Of a DNA stretch of 64,000 nucleotides, positions 1-9,901 are shown in pieces. This stretch comes from Acidobacteriota bacterium. GTDB lineage: Bacteria > Acidobacteriota > Blastocatellia > UBA7656. Location: NCBI GenBank assembly GCA_040754075.1, contig JBFMDH010000003.1:326307-390306 (forward strand), in the 5' to 3' direction. The notes under the pieces were generated by a model, which was not told where the DNA came from, did not search any database, and was given only the letters and a program-made list of their open reading frames with translations. The translations under genes were made by a program, and so were the position numbers. The stretch's first letter is position 1, and every line of letters starts with the position of its first letter.

Positions 1-106
1 CATCGAGCAGAAACCTCGACGGTCGCAAGACCTTGTGAGTTCAAATCTCACCAAAAGCCCAGGCTTTTGTGGCGAAAATAAGCAAATGCCTTTCAAACTT
101 GCGCGG
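1..106 (+). ncRNA. YrlA-like Y RNA, unit 1 (left end cut by window)
   Basis: A structured RNA whose 5' part lies outside the window. Visible are a hairpin with a 7-nt loop (3-19), a short arm closed by GCAA (21-32) like the long variable arm of class II tRNAs, and a T-arm (stem 35-39/47-51, loop TTCAAAT). Next comes a 3' acceptor-like strand (52-59) whose complement (62-69) lies only two bases downstream, followed by a Leu-type TGGCGAAA D-arm start. The tRNA 3' half therefore precedes the 5' half. The unit ends in GCCTTTCAAACTTGCGCGG (88-106), also found in unit 2. Bacterial Y RNAs of the YrlA type carry tRNA-like modules and are encoded near Ro60 genes; a Ro60-like gene starts at 1345. The YrlA name is inferred from structure and context. 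Confidence 0.6.
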
Positions 107-122
107 GAATTTCGATATCTGG

Positions 123-198
123 AAAGTAAAAAGTCAAAAGGCAAAAGTAAAAACCTATTGCGGTAACTTTTTATTTTTACCTTTTAACTTTTTCTTTC
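123..198. repeat. Heptamer (STRR-like) inverted repeat, GGCAAAA/AAGTAAA type
   Basis: The left arm is built of AAGTAAAA, AGTCAAAA and GGCAAAAG steps and the right arm of the complementary TTTTTATT, TTTTACCT and TTTTAACT steps, so the element can fold into a long imperfect hairpin. It fills the spacer between RNA units 1 and 2. The same architecture recurs across the window with other heptamers. Confidence 0.75.
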
Positions 199-202
199 GC
201 AT

Positions 203-346
203 CGCGTCTGCGCCCTGACCCGCAAGGCTTACATACTGGTAAAAACCAATCTCCAAAATTGGTCATGTAGGTTCGATTCCTATCCTGCCCCGCCAAATTT
301 ATGGGGCAGCTTAAAAAGCACAGCCTTTCAAACTTGCGCGGACGCG
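203..346 (+). ncRNA. YrlA-like Y RNA, unit 2 (complete, Trp-tRNA-like insert)
   Basis: The ends pair: 203-208 with 341-346, 221-226 with 333-338, and 224-229 with 322-327 as an alternative inner helix. Inside are a perfect 5-bp anticodon-like arm (246-250/258-262) with loop CTCCAAA, which would read as a Trp CCA anticodon with T33, a T-arm (267-283) with loop TTCGATT, and an acceptor 3' strand CTGCCCC (285-291) followed by G and CCA. The matching 5' strand GGGGCAG (303-309) lies downstream, so the tRNA-like domain is circularly permuted and its acceptor stem is closed by an 11-nt loop. The outer helix would be the Ro60-binding stem by analogy with Y RNAs. Covariance searching with the YrlA model would settle the class. 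Confidence 0.7.
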
Positions 347-358
347 ATTCGGCTTTGA

Positions 359-440
359 AGAGGTGAAAAGGTGTAGAGGTGAAGAGGTGAAGTCATGGGG
401 TCGTGATTCACCCGTTCACCCCCTCACCCTTTCACCTTTT
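359..440. repeat. Heptamer (STRR-like) inverted repeat, AGGTGAA type
   Basis: Four AGGTGAA/AGGTGTA-like steps on the left are matched by TTCACC and CTCACCC steps on the right, giving a long imperfect hairpin around a central GGGGTCGTGATTC. It lies in the spacer between RNA units 2 and 3, in the same relative place as the element between units 1 and 2 but with another heptamer. Confidence 0.75.
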
Positions 441-450
441 CGTCATTTTT

Positions 451-576
451 GCCGCGCCCCAACCGGTAGGGCATACATACCCCACCAAAACAACCAACGA
501 GGTGCGTGTAAAGGGAAACATGCTGCAAGCCTGAGACCTGATAGCAGGCAACAAACTGCCCTTTCAACTTGCGCGG
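451..576 (+). ncRNA. Y RNA-like unit 3 (same scaffold, no tRNA-like domain)
   Basis: It shares the array's outer sequences: a start related to unit 2 (GCGCCC, then GGC-WTACATAC) and the end CTTTCAACTTGCGCGG. The ends pair as CCGCGC (452-457) with GCGCGG (571-576), then GGGCA (469-473) with TGCCC (557-561). The interior differs from the other units: it has no T-loop or acceptor repeat and instead contains a hairpin GCCTG/CAGGC (529-533/545-549). It may be a Y RNA without the tRNA module or a diverged copy. Whether it is transcribed cannot be judged from sequence. Confidence 0.5.
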
Positions 577-582
577 TAAGTA

Positions 583-727
583 TTAAGGACTGAGTGCTGA
601 GGACTGAGGCGCTGAAGTCGGAACGATGAACGATGAGCAGAAGAGTTGAATCTTTATTTTATCGTTTATCATTTCGCCTTCAGATTTCATACTTTCTTTG
701 GCTCAGTCCTCAGCACTCAGCACTCAT
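583..727. repeat. Heptamer (STRR-like) inverted repeat, GGACTGA and AACGATG types nested
   Basis: The outer arms use GGACTGA/GTGCTGA steps on the left and TCAGTCC/TCAGCAC steps on the right. An inner pair uses AACGATG steps (622-637) and ATCGTTT/ATCATTT steps (660-675). This makes a composite hairpin of about 145 nt. It ends just before the ribosome binding site of the next gene. Confidence 0.75.
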
Positions 728-740
728 AAAGGAGAAACCC

Positions 741-1221
741 ATGCTGGATACTATTGCAGTCACAATCGAACCGGTGGATACGATTAACACCACAGAGCCT
801 TATCATGACACCAGCGAACTCGAACGCCTCATTGCGGCATTTGAAGCCTGTTCCTTGCCAAAACCCAAATGGACACATCAGGCGCATTTGATGGTCGCGC
901 TCTGGTACAACCTCCACTACGACCCGGAACCGGCACTCAATAAAGTGCGTGAAGCGATTTTAGCGTACAACGCAGCCACCGGCACACTACAAACACCGAC
1001 CGGCGGTTATCACGAAACGATGACGATCTTCTGGATGTGGGCAGTTCGCGCGTATCTTGCAGGCGCAAACGAAAAGACTTCGATAGTTGAATTGGCAAAC
1101 GGACTATTAAGGAGTAAATACGCCGAGAGAAAATTTCCATTTGTATATTACAGCGCCGAACGCTTGTTTTCGTGGGACGCGCGAACCGCGTGGATGGAAC
1201 CGGATATAGGACCATTGAAAT

Positions 1222-1223
<2 letters not shown>
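741..1223 (+). CDS. Conserved hypothetical protein, 160 aa
   Basis: I do not recognise this family by name. The ATG at 741 follows AAAGGAGAAACCC, a good ribosome binding site; upstream in-frame codons fall inside the repeat element and are unlikely to be used. The protein is soluble, mostly helical in appearance, and has no signal peptide. A conserved-looking block W-T-H-x-A-H-L near residue 50, followed by a Gly-Gly-Tyr-His-Glu-Thr block near residue 95, suggests a metal- or substrate-binding site, but that is only inference. It sits between the Y RNA-like array and the Ro60-like gene, so it may act with them or may be a chance neighbour. Repeat elements separate it from both sides. Confidence 0.8.
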
Positions 1224-4281
<3,058 letters not shown>

Positions 4282-4285
4282 GAAT

Positions 4286-4337
4286 AATCAATAAACCTGC
4301 ATAGAAAATTTCAAACTTTCATGCAGGTTTTATTGAT
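4286..4337 (+). terminator. Hairpin, likely terminator of the Ro60-like gene
   Basis: A 16-17-bp stem (AATAAACCTGCAT left, ATGCAGGTTTTATT right) encloses about 18 nt, starting 5 nt after the stop codon. There is no long T-run after the stem except the TTTTATT inside its 3' arm, so it may act as a terminator in either direction or as an mRNA-protecting stem. Confidence 0.6.
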
Positions 4338-4597
4338 CAAAATGCGCTGGAGGCGCTTTGGAAATCGGCATTGAACAGTGCGCGTTCGGCATTCTTCCGC
4401 GATCAGAATGCGCCGGAGGCGCTTTGGAAATTAGCCTGTGGTGAAGCCACAGGAAATTTGTTCTAACATCACGCCCTGAAGGGGCGCAGGATTTTACCGC
4501 AATCCTTTGCCCTTTCAGGGCGAGAAATTTTTTGTAATATTGCCAACCTGTGGCTTCACCACAGGCTAATTTCCTTTGCCACTTCGTGGCATTTTTA
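4335..4597. repeat. Composite palindromic intergenic repeat (REP-like)
   Basis: Two direct copies of a 31-bp unit (4335-4365 and 4401-4431, GATCARAATGCGCYGGAGGC core) precede a long inverted repeat: AATTAGCCTGTGGTGAAGCC at about 4429 and its complement ending at about 4572. Within it lie smaller palindromes CCTGTGGTGAAGCCACAGG, CGCCCTGAAGGGGCG and GCCCTTTCAGGGC. A last small hairpin, GCCACTTCGTGGC, follows at 4579. No coding capacity is seen. The structure fits a REP/REPIN-type non-autonomous repeat. Together with 4598-4797, where I see nothing, it fills the gap before the next gene. Confidence 0.65.
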
Positions 4598-4797
4598 GTT
4601 CAAGACGATTCAGGCAACCACAAGGGTTTTGCCTCTACAATTATTTCTTTCAACTAAAACCAAATCACCAACTCGCCTCACTGATGCCTCATACAAAAAT
4701 CCAATTAACCCGATTGCTCATTTTGTTTGCGAGCTTGAATCGCTTATGATGTGCCCTCACGATAACGGTTTGCAAAATGATTACTAAGGTTGAACAA

Positions 4798-4812
4798 GCG
4801 GTCAAAGACCGC
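4798..4812. repeat. Short perfect hairpin GCGGTC-AAA-GACCGC
   Basis: A perfect 6-bp palindrome with a 3-nt loop lies about 100 bp upstream of the carrier gene. Related GGTCAAAGACCGC pieces occur at about 7568 and, inverted, at about 18815-18865. It could be an operator or a small dispersed repeat; the recurrence favours a repeat. Confidence 0.35.
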
Positions 4813-4909
4813 TCTCTCAACAGAGGATGGGTAACCTCAATTGCAAACCGCTATAGATTAAAAATTATTTCAGCAACTTGCAGTCGAAAACGGTTCAAGG
4901 AGACGGGAT

Positions 4910-6172
4910 TTGAATCTTGCGTTGATTTCTCTGCTGGCGTTGTTTGTTGCCATTCTTGTAAGCATTATTTCGCGCCGCAATGTGGGACTGTTGTCCATCG
5001 CAATGGCGTTTATCGTCGGCGTCTTTTTCGGCAAATTGAAACTCGCGGAAGTCATCGCCGGTTTTCCCGTCAGCATGTTCTTAACCCTCGTCGGCATCAC
5101 TTTGCTGTTTTCGCAAGCCAATGTCAACGGCACGCTCGATAAACTCTCGCATCTGGCTGTAACCCTTGCGCGCGGCAATGCCGGAGCCATTCCGGTCATC
5201 TTCTTTTTCTTCGCTCTCCTGGTCGCGTCGATTGGTCCCGGCAATGTCGCCGCCACGGCTTTGCTTGCGCCGATTGCGATGGCGGTTGCCGGTCGCGCTC
5301 GTGTCCCGGCGTTTTTAATGGCAATCATGCTTTGTAACGGGGCAAGCGCCGGAGCCTTTTCACCATTTGCGCCGACCGGCATCATCGCCAAAGAGTTAAT
5401 GTCAAAAGCCGGACTGCAGGGCTTCGAGTGGCAGAATTATCTCAACACCCTGGTCGCGCAATCCTTCGTCGCCTTCGTCGGTTATTTCACCCTCGGCGGG
5501 TTAAAACTTTTCACCCGTCACAAAACCGCAGACCGTGAAGTCACGGACACCGCGCAACACAAGGTTGAATCATTCGACGGCAAACAAAAACTGACGCTGG
5601 CGATTATCGCAATGCTTGTGCTCACGGTAATCGTTTTAAAAATTGATGTGACGGTTGGCGCATTTATTGGCGTAGCGATTTTATCGCTCGCGCAGGTCGC
5701 TGATGAAAAACGCGCCATCAAAGAGATGCCGTGGAATGCCATCCTGATGGTGTGCGGCGTCACTTTGCTGGTTGCGATACTCGAAAAATCGGGCGGCATG
5801 GATTTATTCACGGGATTGCTGGCGCGCATCTCTACGCAAAAGACCATCACCGGAAGCATCGCATTTGTAACCGGCGTGATTTCGGTTTACAGCAGTTCAT
5901 CGGGCGTCGTCCTGCCGGCATTCCTTCCCACGATTCCCGGACTTGTGGAAAAACTCGGCGGCGGCGACCCGCTGCATATCGCTTATTCAATCAATGTCGG
6001 CGCGCACCTCGTAGATGTTTCGCCGCTTTCGACGCTCGGCGCATTGTGCATATCGAATGCGGCAGAGAGCGAAAATCGCGGCGCGCTGTTTAACTGGATG
6101 CTCGCGTGGGGACTTTCGATGAGCATTGTCGGCGCGATTGTTTGCTTTGTCTTTTTCGGCTTATTACAGTGA
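4910..6172 (+). CDS. Dicarboxylate carrier, MatC-like (SLC13/ion transporter fold)
   Basis: 420 aa from a TTG start at 4910, chosen because CAAGGAGACGGG lies at proper spacing and no in-frame ATG follows nearby. The protein is almost entirely membrane-embedded, with about 11-12 hydrophobic segments. The first 150 residues match the N-terminal region of malonate/dicarboxylate carrier MatC-type proteins, including a G-P-G-N motif near residue 108 and a P-F-A-P-T-G loop near residue 155. The C-terminal half has Y-S-S-S-S-G-V-V-L-P-A-F (about 325-336), the second re-entrant loop expected in this fold. It likely moves a small dicarboxylate across the inner membrane; the substrate cannot be read from sequence. 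It is followed after 27 nt by a VOC gene on the same strand. Confidence 0.75.
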   Translation: MNLALISLLALFVAILVSIISRRNVGLLSIAMAFIVGVFFGKLKLAEVIAGFPVSMFLTLVGITLLFSQANVNGTLDKLSHLAVTLARGNAGAIPVIFFFFALLVASIGPGNVAATALLAPIAMAVAGRARVPAFLMAIMLCNGASAGAFSPFAPTGIIAKELMSKAGLQGFEWQNYLNTLVAQSFVAFVGYFTLGGLKLFTRHKTADREVTDTAQHKVESFDGKQKLTLAIIAMLVLTVIVLKIDVTVGAFIGVAILSLAQVADEKRAIKEMPWNAILMVCGVTLLVAILEKSGGMDLFTGLLARISTQKTITGSIAFVTGVISVYSSSSGVVLPAFLPTIPGLVEKLGGGDPLHIAYSINVGAHLVDVSPLSTLGALCISNAAESENRGALFNWMLAWGLSMSIVGAIVCFVFFGLLQ

Positions 6173-6199
6173 AAGTGAGAAAAATTTTTGGAGGTTGTG

Positions 6200-6580
6200 A
6201 TGCGGCTCAATCAAGTTACAGTTCACGTTACGGATGTGTATCGGTCGTTTGAATTTTATAAAGGTCTGGGACTCATTCCCATTGTTGGCGGACTCGATCA
6301 TTACGCGCGGTTTCTTTGTCCCGATGGCGATTCGACTTTTTCGATTGAACGAATCAACGAAGGCAAACCGCATTCAACCACGGCGGTCTATTTCGAGTGC
6401 GATAACCTTGATGAGAAGGTTAGGGAACTTAAAAACCAGGGTTACAGTTTTCAAGAAGACCCGACGGATAAAAGCTGGCTCTGGCGCGAAGCCTATTTGA
6501 AAGACCCCGACGAAAACTTAATCTGCCTGTTTTATGCCGGTGAAAACCGCACCAATCCACCTTGGCGAATAAAAGAGTAG
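6200..6580 (+). CDS. VOC superfamily (glyoxalase/bleomycin-resistance fold) protein
   Basis: 126 aa; ATG 6200 follows TTGGAGGTTGTG. The N-terminal MRLNQVTVHVTDVYRSFEFY and the C-terminal block with A-Y-L-K-D-P-D-E-N-L-I-C-L are classic halves of a vicinal-oxygen-chelate domain. Expected metal ligands are partly visible (H9 in the first strand and Glu near residue 116 in D-E-N), so it could be a metal-dependent lyase or dioxygenase or a binding protein. The reaction is unknown. It lies directly downstream of the carrier gene and upstream of a nuclease-fold membrane protein on the same strand, possibly one transcript. Confidence 0.8.
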   Translation: MRLNQVTVHVTDVYRSFEFYKGLGLIPIVGGLDHYARFLCPDGDSTFSIERINEGKPHSTTAVYFECDNLDEKVRELKNQGYSFQEDPTDKSWLWREAYLKDPDENLICLFYAGENRTNPPWRIKE

Positions 6581-6628
6581 CCTGGCAACAGGGATTACCT
6601 TAGACTGGGCGCAGGTAATCAGAAGTAA

Positions 6629-7585
6629 ATGAAGAAGTATTTTTCCGTCGCCCGAATTTTAAGTTTGGTTTTTGTTGCAAGCGTTCTTGTTCGCCTCACC
6701 ATCAAAGACCGCTTCATTGGTTTTTCAACCTGGTATTACATTACGCCCTGGTCATTGCTTGCTGGGTTGAGTCTTATCATCAGCGCGCTCTACGCGCAAA
6801 AACGGAGGTTCAGGTTTGCGCTCTTGTTTTGGTTGCTAGCCATTGCGACCTGCGTGTGCTGGCTTGCAAACGGCTATCGTCGGCAGGCGCCGACCGCCGT
6901 ACCCGAAGCCATTAAACTCATGTTCTGGAACGCCGACCACGCGCGTTACGGCATCGGCAAAGCCATCGTTCAGGTGCAGGACGTAGATGCAGACATCGTT
7001 TGCCTTGTTGAAGCCGGAAGAGAAAAAGAGATTAAAGAGGAATGGAAAAAAGCTTTCGCCTATCAAACAGTCAAATTATTGTTTGGCGAAATGCTGCTCA
7101 CCACCAAAGGCAAAATCATTGAAAAAAATTCCAACGATCTGGCAGCAGGCGGCAGATACAACTGGATAAAACTGGCAATTAAAAATACGGAGGTATCGAT
7201 TATTCTCGTTGATATTCCGCCCGACCCGCTGCAATCGCGCGCCCCTGCATTCGCCGAACTCGAAAAAGTCATCGCCCTGCACAGCGCAGAAAATCTCATC
7301 ATCGTGGGCGATTTCAACACGCCCGGCGATTCCGTTCATTTTGCGCCGCTCAGAGAAAATTTCAATAATGCATTCGAGGTGAGTGGCGAAGGCTTTTCCG
7401 CAACCTGGCCCCTGCCTGTGCCGCTGCTTGCGATTGATCACATCTGGACGAAAAAGAATTTCGCGGTTTATGAAACTACCCTATTGCCTTCGTGGTCTGA
7501 CCATCGCGCCTTGGTCACCTATGTTGCGCTTATGAATGATGCCAACCTTTCAGCAACAGAGTCACAGTCAAAGACCGCTCCCTAA
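6629..7585 (+). CDS. Membrane-anchored endonuclease/exonuclease/phosphatase (EEP) family protein
   Basis: 318 aa. Three hydrophobic segments fill the first 90 residues, and the EEP domain follows from about residue 97. Visible catalytic-type motifs are F-W-N-A-D (start of domain), I-V-C-L-V-E-A-G (metal-binding Glu), V-G-D-F-N-T (Asp/Asn pair), I-D-H-I-W and S-D-H-R-A (catalytic His near the end). This order fits YafD-like proteins, whose substrate is not known. The domain would face the periplasm if the N-terminal topology is Nin with three helices. The ribosome binding site is weak. It is the last gene of a short same-strand run. Confidence 0.82.
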   Translation: MKKYFSVARILSLVFVASVLVRLTIKDRFIGFSTWYYITPWSLLAGLSLIISALYAQKRRFRFALLFWLLAIATCVCWLANGYRRQAPTAVPEAIKLMFWNADHARYGIGKAIVQVQDVDADIVCLVEAGREKEIKEEWKKAFAYQTVKLLFGEMLLTTKGKIIEKNSNDLAAGGRYNWIKLAIKNTEVSIILVDIPPDPLQSRAPAFAELEKVIALHSAENLIIVGDFNTPGDSVHFAPLRENFNNAFEVSGEGFSATWPLPVPLLAIDHIWTKKNFAVYETTLLPSWSDHRALVTYVALMNDANLSATESQSKTAP

Positions 7586-7727
7586 ACCCGCGCGACAGAG
7601 TGTCCGGTAGCGTACATTCGCTGTACATTGGTGTACACAAACCCCCGCAAAACAATTAATCCGCCCCAGAAAAATCAACACTTTAACGACCTGCTTGGAT
7701 GGCGCGACGATTGCCACACCCTGGCGT

Positions 7728-8972
7728 ATGGATAGAGAGATTGATCGCGGTTTTCGCAACCGGCAACTCATCAAACGGCTGTTGATTTTGCTGTTCGTCA
7801 TTTCGTTTGTTGTCGCGGGATTCGTTTACGCGCCACGGTTGATGAAAGCGTCCATCAACCGTTCGCGCATTCGTACTGCTCGCGTCGAGGCGGGTGCAAT
7901 CGAAGCAACCATCAGCGCGTCCGGAACCGTGGTGCCGGAATTCGAGCAGGTCATCTCCAGTCCGATCAATGCGCAGGTGAAAAAGATTTTGAAACGCGCC
8001 GGTGACGGTGTCCGCAAAGGCGAGCCGATTCTTGAACTCGATGTCAACGAATCGGTGCTGGCGGTTGAAAAAATCAATCAGCAAATGGCTTTGAAACAGA
8101 ATCAACAGGCGAAAATCAAACTCGATTTACAGACCGCGCTTGCCGATTTGCAAAGTCGCTGGGAAATCAAAAATCTCGAATACAAATCCGCCCGCGCTGC
8201 AACCGCGCGCAATCGCAATCTCGCAAAACAAGGATTGCTTTCCGAAGAGAAATTGCGCGAAGCTGAACTTCAAGAAGAAAAAGCCGCATTTGAACTCAAA
8301 CAACTCGAACAATCAAAACTGAATGCCGAACAATCAACCCGCACGCAAATCGAAGGTTTGGTTCTGGAAATGCAGACCCTTGAAAAAGAGCGTAACGAAG
8401 CGGCGCGACAACTCGAACTTGCGACCACCAAAGCCGACCGCGACGGGGTCTTGACCTGGGTCGTTACCGAAGAAGGCGCGATAATTCAGAAAGGCGCAGT
8501 CATTGCGCGCATTGCTGACCTCAATTCGTTTCAGGTCAACGCGACTTACTCGGATATTCACGCCGGAAACATTACGGCGGGAATGCCTGCGAGCATCAAA
8601 ATAAACGACGATTATTTGCAGGGCACCGTCGCAAGCATTCTGCCGACCGTAAAAGACGGCACCATCACCGCCGCTATCACTTTGAAAGACAAATCCAGCG
8701 CCCTATTAAAAGCCAATCTGCGCGTCGATGTGTTGATTGTGACAGATAAAAAAGACCGCGTGTTGCGGATTAAAAAAGGTCCCGCGATTACCGCAGATGG
8801 GGTGCGCGAGTTGTTCATAGTTCGCGGCGATGTGGCAGTGAAAACCCCGGTTAAATTCGGCATCGCCAGTTTCGATAATTGTGAAATCGTCGAAGGACTC
8901 TATGAAGGCGATGAGGTCATCATTTCCGACATGGGCGAGTACCAGCATTTGCAAGAGATCAAGCTGAAATAG
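7728..8972 (+). CDS. HlyD/RND-type periplasmic adaptor of an ABC exporter
   Basis: 414 aa from ATG 7728; an upstream TTG at 7695 would add 11 residues, and neither has a strong ribosome binding site. One N-terminal membrane anchor (about 16-36) is followed by a barrel-sandwich half, a long alpha hairpin rich in Gln, Lys and Glu (about residues 100-230, coiled coil), the second lipoyl half with V-L-T-W-V-V-T-E-E-G-A, and beta-barrel and membrane-proximal domains. Adaptors of this kind join an inner-membrane MacB-like transporter to an outer-membrane TolC-like channel. The ATPase and two permease genes follow on the same strand. No TolC gene is present in the window. Confidence 0.87.
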   Translation: MDREIDRGFRNRQLIKRLLILLFVISFVVAGFVYAPRLMKASINRSRIRTARVEAGAIEATISASGTVVPEFEQVISSPINAQVKKILKRAGDGVRKGEPILELDVNESVLAVEKINQQMALKQNQQAKIKLDLQTALADLQSRWEIKNLEYKSARAATARNRNLAKQGLLSEEKLREAELQEEKAAFELKQLEQSKLNAEQSTRTQIEGLVLEMQTLEKERNEAARQLELATTKADRDGVLTWVVTEEGAIIQKGAVIARIADLNSFQVNATYSDIHAGNITAGMPASIKINDDYLQGTVASILPTVKDGTITAAITLKDKSSALLKANLRVDVLIVTDKKDRVLRIKKGPAITADGVRELFIVRGDVAVKTPVKFGIASFDNCEIVEGLYEGDEVIISDMGEYQHLQEIKLK

Positions 8973-9052
8973 ATTTTAAAGTTTGATGGCAAAGACTTGA
9001 AATTGGCTACAGGAGTCGGTTTCAGGGAAACCAATAACTTACAGGAGAGAAG

Positions 9053-9778
9053 ATGGAAAGCGCATCCGTACAAGTTAAAGAAGAATTTTCAGCCAATCAA
9101 CAAACCCGGAATATGATTCAACTCGAAAATATTGAAAAGGTTTATCGCACCTCGAAGATTGAAACCGTGGCGCTCAGCAACGTCAACCTCGCGGTCAAAG
9201 AAGGCGAGTTCATTTCGATTATGGGACCATCCGGTTCCGGTAAAAGCACCCTACTGAATGTCATAGGCTTACTGGACGCGCCAAGCGGCGGCAAAGTGGT
9301 TATCAACAATAACCGCATCACGTCTTATGCGGATCGCGCACTGGCGCGGGTTCGCAACGAGGAAATCGGTTTTGTCTTTCAAACTTTTCACCTGATCAGC
9401 GACCTGTCAGTGGTTGACAACGTCGAACTGCCTTTGCTCTACCGTCGTCTGTCGAATGGCGAACGGCGCAAACACGCGCTCAAGGCGCTGGAACGTGTGG
9501 GGCTGGCGTCGCGAGTTCACCATTTTCCTTCGCAACTTTCGGGCGGGCAACAACAGCGCGTAGCGATTGCCCGCGCCATCGTCGGTAATCCGCGCATCCT
9601 GCTTGCCGATGAACCGACGGGCAATCTCGATTCACAGATGGGCGATGAGATTATGGACATTTTGCATGACCTCAACCGCAATGAAAAAACCACGGTGGTG
9701 ATGGTCACACACGACCCGCGCCAAGCCGATAAAACCGAACGCATCGTCAGACTGTTCGATGGGCGGCAGGTGAATTAG
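9053..9778 (+). CDS. ABC transporter ATPase, MacB/LolD type
   Basis: 241 aa; ATG 9053 follows ACAGGAGAGAAG. All nucleotide-binding motifs are present: Walker A G-P-S-G-S-G-K-S (about 59-66), Q-loop in F-V-F-Q-T-F, signature L-S-G-G-Q-Q-Q-R, Walker B I-L-L-A-D-E-P-T-G-N, and the H-loop V-T-H-D. The L-A-D-E-P-T-G-N-L-D run is typical of the LolD/MacB group, which drives extracytoplasmic work by mechanotransmission rather than classic transport. It carries an N-terminal extension of about 20 residues before the domain. It pairs with the two permeases downstream and the HlyD-type adaptor upstream. Confidence 0.95.
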   Translation: MESASVQVKEEFSANQQTRNMIQLENIEKVYRTSKIETVALSNVNLAVKEGEFISIMGPSGSGKSTLLNVIGLLDAPSGGKVVINNNRITSYADRALARVRNEEIGFVFQTFHLISDLSVVDNVELPLLYRRLSNGERRKHALKALERVGLASRVHHFPSQLSGGQQQRVAIARAIVGNPRILLADEPTGNLDSQMGDEIMDILHDLNRNEKTTVVMVTHDPRQADKTERIVRLFDGRQVN

Positions 9779-9897
9779 CCCGTAGTCCGTAGTCCGTAGT
9801 CCGTAGTATTAGTTTGCAGTTGTCACAGTGGTAAAACTAATAAACAAACTACGAGCTACTAACTACGGGCTACGGACTACGGACTACGGACTACGGA
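9779..9897. repeat. Heptamer (STRR-like) inverted repeat, GTCCGTA type
   Basis: Four near-perfect GTCCGTA steps on the left face TACGGAC-type steps on the right, with an inner arm pair TATTAGTTT/AAACTAATA. The element starts right after the ATPase stop codon and ends 4 nt before the permease ATG, so it occupies the whole gap inside an operon. Confidence 0.85.
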
Positions 9898-9901
9898 CAC
9901 T

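Noticed and set aside
1-346. Ordinary tRNA genes
   Set aside because: T-arms and an anticodon-like arm are present, but the acceptor 5' strands lie downstream of the 3' strands, so no standard cloverleaf can form in gene order.
1-576. Integron-type cassette array with attC sites
   Set aside because: Repeated ends with internal pairing suggested attC, but the RYYYAAC and GTTRRRY core sites are not found in the right places and no integrase is seen.
363-593. Open frame of 76 codons
   Set aside because: It runs through a repeat and RNA unit 3 and has no ribosome binding site.
4777-5142. Open frame of 121 codons
   Set aside because: It overlaps the carrier gene in another frame and has no family features.
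9779-9897. CRISPR array
   Set aside because: The repeats are contiguous heptamers in mirrored arms with no spacers, and there are no cas genes.
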